The position numbers and the translations under genes are program-made. A stretch of DNA of 64,000 nt, taken from positions 94,660 through 158,659 of the forward strand of contig CAWAYQ010000009.1 of assembly GCA_963786225.1 (NCBI GenBank). Reading direction: 5' to 3'. The DNA is from Flaviflagellibacter sp963786225. GTDB taxonomy: Bacteria; Pseudomonadota; Alphaproteobacteria; Rhizobiales; Methylopilaceae. Each line of letters opens with the position of its first letter. Positions within the stretch are counted from its first letter, which is position 1. The notes beneath the pieces are model-generated. The model searched no databases. It saw only the letters and a program-made list of their open reading frames with translations, and was not told where the DNA came from. Of the stretch, positions 29,421 through 38,371 are shown piece by piece.

Positions 29421-29431
29421 ACGCCGGATAT

Positions 29432-30598
29432 TTAGGAGGGATTGGAGCGCTTTACCACTGCGCTGACGGGCACGAGCGCGATTCCCTTGGCGGTCAATTG
29501 CCCCGCCCATTGCTCGATCCGTGACAGCGTCACCGGCAGCGCGCTGGCAACGCCGATCACGCCGCCCTGGCGCCGCGCCATGTCCTCGAGCTTTATCAGC
29601 GCGGCGTCGATTGCCTCCGCGCTCGGCGTGGCGTCGATCACGAGTTCGGCGCGCGCCGTCAGCGCGCCGGCATCCGGCCCGAGCTTCGAAACGAGGCTTC
29701 GCGGCGAGGAGCCGTTGTCGAGGAAGACCAGGCCGCGCCGCGCGACCTCCGTCAGCACCGGCGCAAGCGCCTCATCCGAGGCGGTGAACTTCGCGCCCAT
29801 GTAATTCGTCAGGCCGTAATAGCCGGACATCCGGCTCATCGCCCAGGTCAGGCGGTCGAGATTGGCGTCGACCGGCAGCGTCGTCAGCAAGGTCTGCGGA
29901 CCGGGATCGTTGTTCGGATAATCGAACGGCTCCATCGGCACCTGGAGCATGACCTCCTGGCCGTTCGCCGCGGGCACGCGCGACCCAGCTTTCGAGATCA
30001 TCGCCGTAGGGCGTGAAGCCGAGCGTGATCGTGCGCGGAAGCTTTTCGAACACCTGCGCGGTCGCATCGTGACCGATGCCGAGGCCGCCGATCAGGATCG
30101 CGATCTTCGGCCTCTTGTCCTCGGCCTCGGCGACCGAAGTGCGGGCGAACACGTCGGACGGACGCCGGCCGTCCGATGCGATTTTCGGGATCGGGCCGTG
30201 CCGCGACGTATCGACGAAAGCGGGATCCAGATTGCGCGACAACGGCACCGGCACGCCCGGTCACCGCCGTTCTGCGGCACCTTGATGATGAGCGGACCGG
30301 ACGGCGGAGCGGCCGGCGCCACGCCGGTCCTGGCCGCAGGCGCATCGGGTACTGTCGCCGCAGGCTCGCTCTGTTCCGCCTTCTGCTGGTTCTTCGAAGA
30401 AGAAGGCCGCGACCGCTCGATCGCCGCGACAGCCACCGGTTCACCGCCGAGGGGATCGTCGATCAATGCCGCCCACAGGACCCCGACCAACAGCACGGTG
30501 CCGGCCAGAGCGACAAGCACGGGCGCGAGCTTGGGAAAGCGGCGCGGTTTGCGCCCCTTGTCCATGCCCAGAGGTGTGCTGAGATCGTCCGCCGCCAC
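29432..30598 (-). pseudogene. Divergent polysaccharide deacetylase family protein, two frameshifts
   Basis: Three adjoining frames together make one protein of about 388 residues. The N-terminal part has MDKGRKPRRFPKLAPVLVA with one transmembrane segment and a Pro/Ala-rich linker. The middle part has KIAILIGGLGIGHDATAQVF. The C-terminal part has QVPMEPFDYPNNDPGPQTLL, GYYGLTNYMGAKF and FLDNGSS. These are marks of the YibQ-like family found next to envC/ctpA. One base is missing near 30262 and one is extra near 29970, so the net frame is restored. Start is the GTG at 30598. Confidence 0.8.
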
Positions 30599-30787
30599 CG
30601 AACCGGCCCCGCATGAGATCAGAAGCGGCGAATTCTAGCCGCCGCGACTGATTCTCATAAGCCGGTATGGTTAATTGGCCGTGCTCTTCTTCGCTCGCGG
30701 CGCCGGCTGCCTTGGCAACCTGCGCGCATTCCGACGACAGCTCGCCGGGCTTCGGCGGGTACTTGGCATCGGTCTTGGTGCCGCGAA

Positions 30788-32137
30788 TCAGCTCGTAGGC
30801 GAGCTGGAGCTGGACGTCGTCCTTCGGATCCGGCGGAACATAGGCGGACGAGCCGCCCTCCTTCCCTTCTTGCCGTCGGCCGAAGGCTTCTTGTCTTCGC
30901 TTTCGATCTGATCCTGCGAGGTCGGATCGGCCGGACGCGGTGTCGCCTCGGCTTCGTTCGTGCCGCGCAGATGGCCGCGAAGGCCGGCTTCACCCTGCAT
31001 CCGGTCCTTGCCCTTGAGCTCGTCCGGAATCTTCGGCTCGACGATGACGTCCGGCTCGATGCCGGTCGCCTGGATGGAGCGTCCGCACGGCGTGTAATAA
31101 CGCGCCGTCGTCAGCGACAGCGCGCCATTGGTGCCGTTGGGGCCGAGTTCGAGAATGGTCTGCACCGAGCCCTTGCCGAACGAGCGCGTGCCGACAATCG
31201 TCGAGCGCTTGTGGTCCTGCAGCGCCCCGGCCACGATTTCCGACGCGGAGGCCGAACCGCCGTTGACGAGGGTCACGACAGGCTTGCCGTCGGTCACGTC
31301 ACCCGGGCGAGCGGAATAGCGGTCGATGTTTTCCGGCTTGCGGCCGCGGGTCGACACGACCTCGCCGCGGTTGAGGAACGCATCGACGACGCGGATCGAC
31401 TGGTCGAGCAGGCCGCCCGGATTGTTGCGCAGGTCGAGCACGTAGCCCTTCAGCTTGTCGCCCGGGATCTTCCTCTTGATCTCGTCGATCGCCTTCAGCA
31501 GCTCTTCCTCGGTCTGCTCGGTGAACTGGGCGATGCGGACATAGCCGATATCGCCCTCTTCGCGGAACTTGACGACGCGGATGCGGATCACGTCGCGCAC
31601 CAGCTTGACGTCCATCGGCTCGGTGTCCTTGCGCAGGATCTTGAGCACGATCGGCGTATTGACGGCGCCGCGCATCTTCTCGACCGCCTGGGGCAGCGTC
31701 AGACCCTCGACGGCATCGCCGTCGATATGGGTGATGATGTCGTTGGCGAGGATGCCGGCGCGAGCGGCTGGCGTGTCGTCGATCGGCGACATCACCTTGA
31801 CCATGTTGTTTTCCATCGTGACCTCGATGCCGAGGCCGCCGAACTCGCCGCGAATATCGACCTTGCGGTCGCGGTAGCGCTTTTCGTCCATATAGCTCGA
31901 ATGCGGATCGAGCCCGGAGATCATGCCCTGAATGGCATTTTCGATGAGCTGCTTCTCCTCGGGCTTCTCGACATAGTCGGCGCGGACGCGCTCGAACACA
32001 TCGCCGAAGAGGTTGAGGTTTTTGTACGTATCCGCATTGGCGGCCCAGGCGCGGGAGACGAAATCCGGATCGCGAGCGAGGCTCATGGCGGTCGCGCCAA
32101 GCAAGGCGCCAGCAAGAACAAGAGAAACCTTACGCAT
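30788..32137 (-). CDS. ctpA: Carboxy-terminal processing protease (S41), C-terminus frameshifted
   Basis: Periplasmic PDZ protease. A signal sequence (MRKVSLVLAGALLGATAMS) is followed by the S41 N-terminal region, a PDZ domain (GGLGIEVTMENN..GILANDIITHIDG) and the catalytic core with Ser in NGGSASASEIVAGALQDHKR and Lys in GTRSFGKGSVQT. One base is missing near 30865 and one is extra near 30695. The natural tail (GGSSAYVPPDPKDDVQLQLAY..KKSTAN) would end at 30671. The open frame given here swaps it for about 25 unrelated residues. The ATG overlaps the envC stop (TAATG). Confidence 0.88.
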   Translation of the reverse strand: MRKVSLVLAGALLGATAMSLARDPDFVSRAWAANADTYKNLNLFGDVFERVRADYVEKPEEKQLIENAIQGMISGLDPHSSYMDEKRYRDRKVDIRGEFGGLGIEVTMENNMVKVMSPIDDTPAARAGILANDIITHIDGDAVEGLTLPQAVEKMRGAVNTPIVLKILRKDTEPMDVKLVRDVIRIRVVKFREEGDIGYVRIAQFTEQTEEELLKAIDEIKRKIPGDKLKGYVLDLRNNPGGLLDQSIRVVDAFLNRGEVVSTRGRKPENIDRYSARPGDVTDGKPVVTLVNGGSASASEIVAGALQDHKRSTIVGTRSFGKGSVQTILELGPNGTNGALSLTTARYYTPCGRSIQATGIEPDVIVEPKIPDELKGKDRMQGEAGLRGHLRGTNEAEATPRPADPTSQDQIESEDKKPSADGKKGRRAARPPMFRRIRRTTSSSSSPTS

Positions 32138-33432
32138 TATCCACGAACCTTTTCGGAGCTTGAGGCCCACCATGGGCCGGGATCGATCGACTGGCCGTCC
32201 TTGCGAAACTCGACATAGAGAACCGGCTGCTTCGCACCGCCGCCGACCATGGACGCAATCTGGCTTGAGGCCGCGCCCATTTCCGCGACCGGTTCGCCGG
32301 TCAACACGAACTGACCGAGCGATACGCTGATCTTCTCCATGCCGGCAACAAGGACATGGTAGCCGCCGCCGGCGTTCAGGATCAAGAGTTGACCATAGGA
32401 GCGAAACGGCCCGGCATAGACCACCCAGCCGTCGCAGGGTGCGGTGACCTGAGCCTGAGATCGCGTCGAAATTGTGAGCCCCTTTTGCGAGGAGCCCGTG
32501 TCGTCCGGTTCGCCGAAGCCTTTGAGCCGCGTCCCGCCGACCGGCAAAGGCAACATTCCCTTGGCCGATGCGAAGGCTACGGCGGGCGAGAGACGTCCGG
32601 GATCCGAGAGGGCTGCGAGGTCGGTACGGGCACCGGCCGTCGGTTCGGCGGGCACCGGGGCAGCGGCCGCGGCTTCAGCCGCCTTGCGGGCCGCTATGAC
32701 ATCTTTCTCCATCCGGGCGATCAAATCTTCGAGAGATTGCACCTCACGGGAGAGATCGGCCGCCCGCGCGGTCTCTCCCGCGAGAGTCTGTTCACGCTCC
32801 TGCTGGCGTCTCTGGCGGACTTCGACCAGAAGGGCGAGACGGCTCTGCGCCGCCTGAAGATCGGCGCGGTCGGCGGCAAGCCTATTGCGCTGCACCGCTG
32901 CCTCGCGACGAACCCGGCCCAGTTCTTCGAGATCGCCCGCCAGATCCTCCGCCTGCTCGCGGATTTCCGGCAGGACCGTTCCGAGGAGAATGGCCGAACG
33001 GATCGAGCCGAGCGCGTCTTCCGGCTGAACCAGAAGCGCGGGCGGCGGATGCCGGCCCATGCGCTGCAGCGCCGCCAGAAGCTCGGTCACGACCTGCCGT
33101 TTGCTCTCGAATTTCCTGCGCACATCGGCTTCGCTGGCCGCGAGATCGGCGAGCCGCTGTTCGCTCGCGCTCATTTTGGTCTCGGTGTCGCGGATGCGGG
33201 CAGCGGTCGCGACGAGTTCGGTGGAGAACCGCGAACGCTCCTGAGCGAGGATCTGGATTTCCTCGCGGATGCGCTGCTGGCTTTCCTTGGTCTTGTTCAG
33301 GCTCTCGCGGCGGGCGTTGAGGTCATCAATCTTGATTTCGGGCGCGGGCACTTCGGGCGCCTGGGCCGCGGCGGGAAACGCCCCCAAGACAAAAGCCGTG
33401 CCGATTGCGGCTCTCGCGATCTTTCCCCGCAT
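32137..33432 (-). CDS. EnvC-like murein hydrolase activator (coiled coil plus degenerate M23/LytM)
   Basis: 431 residues with a signal peptide (to about 24, AFPAAAQA), then long coiled coils (about 30-270, NARRESLNKTKESQQRIREE and later heptads), then a LytM domain at the C-terminus (TAPCDGWVVYAGPFRSYGQ..VLYVEFRKDG). The metal-binding HxxxD and HxH residues of active M23 enzymes are not seen, as in EnvC, which activates amidases instead of cutting peptidoglycan. Translationally coupled to ctpA. Confidence 0.88.
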   Translation of the reverse strand: MRGKIARAAIGTAFVLGAFPAAAQAPEVPAPEIKIDDLNARRESLNKTKESQQRIREEIQILAQERSRFSTELVATAARIRDTETKMSASEQRLADLAASEADVRRKFESKRQVVTELLAALQRMGRHPPPALLVQPEDALGSIRSAILLGTVLPEIREQAEDLAGDLEELGRVRREAAVQRNRLAADRADLQAAQSRLALLVEVRQRRQQEREQTLAGETARAADLSREVQSLEDLIARMEKDVIAARKAAEAAAAAPVPAEPTAGARTDLAALSDPGRLSPAVAFASAKGMLPLPVGGTRLKGFGEPDDTGSSQKGLTISTRSQAQVTAPCDGWVVYAGPFRSYGQLLILNAGGGYHVLVAGMEKISVSLGQFVLTGEPVAEMGAASSQIASMVGGGAKQPVLYVEFRKDGQSIDPGPWWASSSEKVRG

Positions 33433-33466
33433 GTTCCGATTCGATCTCCCCGGCTCCGTCACCCTA

Positions 33467-33949
33467 TCACTCCCGGTGATAAGGATGGCCGGCGAGAATG
33501 GTCGCCGCGCGGTAAATCTGTTCGCTGAGCAATGCGCGCACAATCTGATGCGGCCAGGTCATCCTTCCGAAGCTGAGCACCAGGGCCGCATTCTTCACCA
33601 GGGCCGGATCGAGACCGTCCGCGCCGCCGATCAGAAATTGCGCCGCGGGCGCGCCGTCGTCGCGCCAGCGCCCGAGCTTTCCGGCAAATTCCAGGCTGGA
33701 CAGGCTTTTGCCGCTTTCCTCAAGCGCGATGACAGGCGCGCCGGGAAGGACAAGCGCGGTCAGGGCCGCCGCCTCCTCGCGCTTGCGATCTTCGGCACGC
33801 TTGGCGCGGCTTTCGGAGATCTCGCGCATATCGACCGGGCCGAGCGCCAGCGCGCGGCCGGCCTGGGCAGCGCGCTCCGCGTAGCGGGCCACAAGCTCGC
33901 GCTCAGGCCCATCCTTCAGTTTGCCCACGGCGGCGATGACGATTCTCAT
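33467..33949 (-). CDS. rlmH: 23S rRNA (pseudouridine1915-N3)-methyltransferase
   Basis: SPOUT-class methyltransferase, 160 residues. Family marks are MRIVIAAVGKLKDGPERELV, the knot motif LIGGADGLD and LSFGRMTWPHQIVRALLSEQ with the ending GHPYHRE. It lies between rsfS and envC, the usual Rhizobiales order. Confidence 0.95.
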   Translation of the reverse strand: MRIVIAAVGKLKDGPERELVARYAERAAQAGRALALGPVDMREISESRAKRAEDRKREEAAALTALVLPGAPVIALEESGKSLSSLEFAGKLGRWRDDGAPAAQFLIGGADGLDPALVKNAALVLSFGRMTWPHQIVRALLSEQIYRAATILAGHPYHRE

Positions 33950-33967
33950 CGCCGCAGTATACGAGCG

Positions 33968-34351
33968 TCAGACCACGAGCTGCTCTACCGGACGATCCGC
34001 CGACCACATCTTTTCGAGATTGTAGAAGAGGCGGACTTCCGGACGGAAGATGTGAAGTATGACATCGCCGGCATCGATCAGAACCCAGTCGGCGGTGTTC
34101 ATTCCCTCGATGCGCATGCCCTTGTGCCCCGCTTCGCGGAGTCCCTGGATGACGCGGTCGGCGATCGCGGCGACGTGGCGGTTTGCACGCCCCTGCGTCA
34201 CGATCATCACATCGGCTATGGTTGATTTTCCCTCGAGATCGATCGCAACGGTGTTCTCGGCTTTCGCGTCGTCGAGAAGACCCAGGATCAACCGATTGAG
34301 GTCCGCGGCGGCCGGGACGGCGGCCGGGGCACCTTTGCGGGGCGAACTCAC
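33968..34351 (-). CDS. rsfS: Ribosome silencing factor RsfS
   Basis: Binds uL14 and blocks subunit joining when nutrients are short. The GTG at 34351 gives 127 residues, with GAGGGGG seven bases before it. An ATG at 34396 would add 15 residues. The core reads ILGLLDDAKAENTVAIDLEG, DVMIVTQGRANRHVAAIADR and WVLIDAGDVILHIFRPEVR, typical of the Iojap/RsfS fold. It is followed by rlmH after 18 bp. Confidence 0.92.
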   Translation of the reverse strand: MSSPRKGAPAAVPAAADLNRLILGLLDDAKAENTVAIDLEGKSTIADVMIVTQGRANRHVAAIADRVIQGLREAGHKGMRIEGMNTADWVLIDAGDVILHIFRPEVRLFYNLEKMWSADRPVEQLVV

Positions 34352-34478
34352 GGTCGCCCCCTCAGACAATGATATCTGCAGCTTTGTTGCCCTCACTCAC
34401 TCGATGGGCCGGACACAGGTTCGGCCACGCGAATCAATATAGGAAGGGGATGAAGGTTCCTTCAAGCGCAGGCATACA

Positions 34479-35078
34479 TCATCTCCGTGACGTTTGTGCG
34501 CGCAGCACCGTCGACGACAGGGCCGAGCGCGGTCCGTGGATGAATGTCCAGGCCGGCGCCGCGAGATCGGCCAGAAGCCGCGCATCGCTCTCGTCAATCC
34601 GGTATTTGGCCAGCGCCTGAGCCGCCTTCCCGCGCAGCGCCCTGTGTGTGAAGCCCGGCCGGTCGAACACGGCGAGCGGAACGCTTCGTGCTATACCGCA
34701 CCAATCGCGCCAGAGATCGAAGCCCGCGAGATTGTCCGCCCCCATCAGCCAGACGAACCGGACGTCTGGACAGCGGCGCTGCAAAGCGTGGACGGTATCG
34801 ATCGTGTAATGCGTGCCGAGCGCGGCCTCGATCCCGGTCGGCACGATCCGGCCGTCATCGATCAGATCGCGTGCCAGCGCAGCCCGCTCTTCCAGCGCTG
34901 GCAGATCGTTGTTTTCTTTAAGCGGGTTACCCGGACTGACCAGCCACCAGACGCGGTCGAGCGCGAGCTTCCGCATCGCTCGTTTCGAGACCATCAGATG
35001 GGCGGCATGGGGCGGATTGAAGGTGCCGCCGTAGAGGCCGATCCGCATCCTCGGCCCATGCGCAGGCAGTTCCGTCAC
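34479..35078 (-). CDS. nadD: Nicotinate-nucleotide adenylyltransferase
   Basis: Forms nicotinate adenine dinucleotide in NAD synthesis. The nucleotidyltransferase motif GLYGGTFNPPHAAHL and the C-terminal SALSSTVLR (the (I/L)SST.(I/L)R signature) are present, with WLMGADNL in between. The GTG at 35078 overlaps the proA stop (GTGA) and has a GAGGGGC site, giving 199 residues. The ATG at 35048 would give 189 with a badly spaced site. Confidence 0.93.
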   Translation of the reverse strand: MTELPAHGPRMRIGLYGGTFNPPHAAHLMVSKRAMRKLALDRVWWLVSPGNPLKENNDLPALEERAALARDLIDDGRIVPTGIEAALGTHYTIDTVHALQRRCPDVRFVWLMGADNLAGFDLWRDWCGIARSVPLAVFDRPGFTHRALRGKAAQALAKYRIDESDARLLADLAAPAWTFIHGPRSALSSTVLRAQTSRR

Positions 35079-36391
35079 GGTCGGGTTTGCCCCTCGCCGC
35101 GCACGCGATATTTGAACGTCGTCAATTGCTCGAGACCGACGGGCCCGCGCGCATGCATCCGCCCCGTCGCGATGCCGATCTCGGCGCCGAAGCCGAATTC
35201 GCCGCCGTCCGCGAACTGCGTCGAGGCGTTGTGCAGCACGATCGCCGAATCGACCTCGTTCAGGAAGCGTTCGGCGCCGGCCTTGTCCCTGGTCAGGATC
35301 GCATCCGTGTGGTGCGAGCCGTAGCGGTTGATGTGCGCAATGGCCGCATCGAGACCGTCGACCACGCCCGCCGCGATCACCGCATCGAGGAACTCCGTCG
35401 TCCAGTCCGCGTCCGAGACTTCGGTCACGCGGGCATCGATTTTTCGCACGGCCGGATCGCCGCGCACCGCGCAGCCGGCGTCGAGCAGAAGAGCGATGAG
35501 CGGCTTCAGATGGGTCTCCGCGAGACCGCGATCGACGAGCAATGTCTCCGCCGCGCCGCACACGCCGGTGCGCCGGAGCTTGGCGTTCATCAGCACCGTC
35601 TTCGCCATGTCGAGATCGCAGGGCGCGTGGATATAGATGTGGTTGTTGCCGTCGAGATGCGCGAACACCGGCACCCGCGCCTCCGTCTGTACACGCGCGA
35701 CCAGGCCCTTGCCCCCGCGCGGCACGATGACGTCGAGATTGCCGTCGAGGCCCTTCAGCAGCTCGCCCACCGCGTCGCGGTTCTTGGTCGGCACCATTTG
35801 CACGGACGCTTCCGGCAGGCCGGCCTCGCGAATGCCTTCAATGAGCGCGGCATGGATCGCGGACGACGAGCGGAAGCCGTCCGAGCCGCCGCGCAGGATC
35901 ACGGCATTGCCGGATTTCAGCGTCAGGGCCGCCGCGTCCGCGGTGACGTTCGGGCGGCTTTCATAGATCACGCCGATAACGCCGAGCGGCGTCGCCACGC
36001 GCTCGAATTTCAGCCCGTTCGGCTGGGTCCATTCCGCCAGGACCCGGCCGACCGGATCGGCCAGCGCGGCAACCGCTTCGACGCCCGCCGCCATACCCTC
36101 GATCCGCGCCGGGTCGAGGATCAGACGATCGACATTCGCCTCGGTCGCCCCGGCGGCACGGGCGTCCGCGACATCCTCGGCATTGGCGGCCAGAATCCCG
36201 GCCACGTTCCGGCGCAACGCCTTGGCCATAGCGACGAGCGCACGGTCCTTCGCCGCCCGGTCGGCCAGAGCCAGAACCCCGGCCGCGGCACGCGCACGGT
36301 GGCCCATCTCCGACAGCAGGGCGGAATTATTTCCCCCGGAGGGGACCGTTTGGCCCTCAGTGGAGTTGTTAGTCGCGGTTGCAATCGTCAT
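35075..36391 (-). CDS. proA: Glutamate-5-semialdehyde dehydrogenase (gamma-glutamyl phosphate reductase)
   Basis: Second step of proline synthesis. The 438-residue protein has PLGVIGVIYESRPNVTADA, the NADP-binding region and the catalytic cysteine in GVCGAAETLLVD. The first 27 residues are a variable Thr/Asn/Ser-rich leader. proB is nearby on the same strand but separated by the opposite-strand DUF72 gene. Confidence 0.96.
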   Translation of the reverse strand: MTIATATNNSTEGQTVPSGGNNSALLSEMGHRARAAAGVLALADRAAKDRALVAMAKALRRNVAGILAANAEDVADARAAGATEANVDRLILDPARIEGMAAGVEAVAALADPVGRVLAEWTQPNGLKFERVATPLGVIGVIYESRPNVTADAAALTLKSGNAVILRGGSDGFRSSSAIHAALIEGIREAGLPEASVQMVPTKNRDAVGELLKGLDGNLDVIVPRGGKGLVARVQTEARVPVFAHLDGNNHIYIHAPCDLDMAKTVLMNAKLRRTGVCGAAETLLVDRGLAETHLKPLIALLLDAGCAVRGDPAVRKIDARVTEVSDADWTTEFLDAVIAAGVVDGLDAAIAHINRYGSHHTDAILTRDKAGAERFLNEVDSAIVLHNASTQFADGGEFGFGAEIGIATGRMHARGPVGLEQLTTFKYRVRGEGQTRP

Positions 36392-36421
36392 GGGGTACAA
36401 TTCGTGGCGTTGGGTCAGGGT

Positions 36422-37204
36422 ATGTCTATTCAGGGGACTTCTATAGCGGAGAGGCTGGACTTTGGCACGCTGACGGCGCTGCCGGCTCATGTCCGAATCG
36501 GCACGTCCGGCTGGCATTATGGCAGCTGGCGGGGGCCGTTTTACCCCGAAAGGGTGAAGGTCAAGGAGCAGCTGGCCTTCTACACGTCGCGGTTCAACAG
36601 CGCCGAGATCAACAATTCGTTCTACCGGCTGCCCACGGTCAAAGCCGTGAGGGACTGGCGTCAGACCGCGCCCGAGGGCTTCTGCTTCGCCTGGAAGGCG
36701 TCGCGCTACCTTACCCACTTCAAGCGGCTCAAGGACTGCAAAGAGAGCGTGGAGATGGTGCTGGCCCGGATGGAGGGGCTTGGCCCGAGCTTTGGTCCCT
36801 GCCTGTTCCAGCTTCCGCCGCAGATGCATGCCGACCGCGAGCGGCTTGCCGGCTTCCTGAAAGTCCTGCCGAAAAAGCACCGCTTCGTCTTCGAGTTCCG
36901 GCATCCTAGCTGGTACGTGCCCGACACTTTCGGGCTTCTGCGCGACCATAACGTGGCCTTCTGCATCAGCGATCACGTCGCCGCCCCCGCGCCATGGGAG
37001 GTGACCGCCGATCTCGTTTATCTGCGTGGCCACGGCCCGACCGGCCAATATCACGGCTCCTATCCGGACGAGACGCTCGAGGACTGGTCGCAGGCGGTCC
37101 GGGCCTGGCGCCGGGAAAAACGCGAGGTCTTCGTCTTCTTCGACAACGATCAGAAAAGCTCCGCGCCGAAGGATGCGGAGCGGCTGGTGACGCTGCTCGC
37201 CTAA
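36422..37204 (+). CDS. DUF72 family protein
   Basis: A 260-residue protein with the TIM-barrel-like DUF72 pattern: RIGTSGWHYGSWRGPFYP, FNSAEINNSFYRLP, FCFAWKASRYLTH, FVFEFRHPSWY and YLRGHGP. Function is not established. The frame is open far upstream (antisense to proA), but the ATG at 36422 follows a GGGTCAGGG site and begins just before the conserved part. It is convergent with proB, sharing four bases (37201-37204). Confidence 0.9.
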   Translation: MSIQGTSIAERLDFGTLTALPAHVRIGTSGWHYGSWRGPFYPERVKVKEQLAFYTSRFNSAEINNSFYRLPTVKAVRDWRQTAPEGFCFAWKASRYLTHFKRLKDCKESVEMVLARMEGLGPSFGPCLFQLPPQMHADRERLAGFLKVLPKKHRFVFEFRHPSWYVPDTFGLLRDHNVAFCISDHVAAPAPWEVTADLVYLRGHGPTGQYHGSYPDETLEDWSQAVRAWRREKREVFVFFDNDQKSSAPKDAERLVTLLA

Positions 37205-38334
37205 AGGATCACGAGATCGTCGCGGTGCACCATGACGCTGCGGAACGGCGCGCCGAGAATGTCTTCGATCGCCGCGCTGTTCTTGCCCGCGATCTTCTCC
37301 GCGTCCGCCGCGTCATAGGCGACGAGGCCGCGCCCGATCTCCGAGCCCGCGGCATCGCGGATTACGACCGCATCGCCGTTCTTGAATCCTCCTTCGACAC
37401 GCGTCACCCCCGCGGGCAGCAGGCTTTTGCCGCTGCGCAGCGCCTTCACCGCGCCGTCGTCGAGCGTGAGCGAGCCGCGCGCGACGAGCGTGCCCGCGAT
37501 CCAGCGTTTGCGTGCCGCTGCCGGATTGCCGGAGGCGAGGAACCAGGTGCAGCGGCCGTTTTCCTCAATGGCGCGGAGCGGATGGAGGATCTGTCCCGAC
37601 GCGATGACCATATGCGCGCCGCCGGACGCCGCGATCTTCGCCGCCTCGATCTTCGTCTTCATCCCGCCGCGTGAGAACTCCGAGCCGGCCGCGCCGGCCA
37701 TGGCTTCGACCTCCGGCGTCACGCGCTCGACCACCGCCAGATGCTTCGCATTGGGATCGCGCGCGGGCGGTGCGGTGTACAGACCGTCGACATCGGACAG
37801 AAGAACGAGGAGATCCGCGCTCGCCATGGTCGCGACGCGCGCTGCGAGACGATCATTGTCGCCGTAGCGGATTTCGGTCGTCGCCACCGTGTCGTTTTCG
37901 TTGATGACCGGCACCGCCTTGAAATCAAGCAGCCGCTGCAATGTCGCGCGCGCATTGAGATAGCGTTCGCGCTCCTCGGTGTCGCCGAGCGTCAGCAGGA
38001 TCTGTCCCGCCGTCAGCCCATGCGCGCCCAGCACTTCCGACCAGGCGCGGGCCAGAGCGATCTGCCCCACCGCCGCCGCCGCCTGGCTTTCCTCGAGCCG
38101 CAGCACCCGGCCCGGCAGGCCGAGCACGGTGCGTCCGAGCGCGATCGAGCCGGAGGACACGACCAGCACCTCCGCGCCGCGTTTTGTAAGTGCGGCAAGA
38201 TCTTCGGCAAGGCTTTCCAGCCAGGCGCGCTTGAGGGCGCCTTCGTTCTGATCGACGAGCAGGGCCGAGCCGATTTTGACGACGACGCGGCGGAATTGGA
38301 TGAGTTTAGGAGTGCTCACGGGATGACCGTACAT
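37201..38334 (-). CDS. proB: Glutamate 5-kinase
   Basis: First step of proline synthesis, phosphorylating glutamate. The 377-residue protein has the amino-acid-kinase domain (RRVVVKIGSALLVD, VSSGSIALG, INENDTVATTEIRYGDND, LLSDVDGLYTAPP) and a C-terminal PUA domain (about 285-365). The ATG at 38334 lacks a clear ribosome site; a GTG at 38319 is an alternative that removes five residues. Downstream of obgE on the same strand. Confidence 0.95.
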   Translation of the reverse strand: MYGHPVSTPKLIQFRRVVVKIGSALLVDQNEGALKRAWLESLAEDLAALTKRGAEVLVVSSGSIALGRTVLGLPGRVLRLEESQAAAAVGQIALARAWSEVLGAHGLTAGQILLTLGDTEERERYLNARATLQRLLDFKAVPVINENDTVATTEIRYGDNDRLAARVATMASADLLVLLSDVDGLYTAPPARDPNAKHLAVVERVTPEVEAMAGAAGSEFSRGGMKTKIEAAKIAASGGAHMVIASGQILHPLRAIEENGRCTWFLASGNPAAARKRWIAGTLVARGSLTLDDGAVKALRSGKSLLPAGVTRVEGGFKNGDAVVIRDAAGSEIGRGLVAYDAADAEKIAGKNSAAIEDILGAPFRSVMVHRDDLVIL

Positions 38335-38371
38335 TGACGTGGAGTGGCGCTATCACAAAGGGTGTGATGCG

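Noticed and set aside
35087..36421. N-terminal extension of the DUF72 protein by about 445 residues
   Set aside because: The frame lies antisense to proA and resembles nothing; the conserved DUF72 region starts right after the ATG at 36422.
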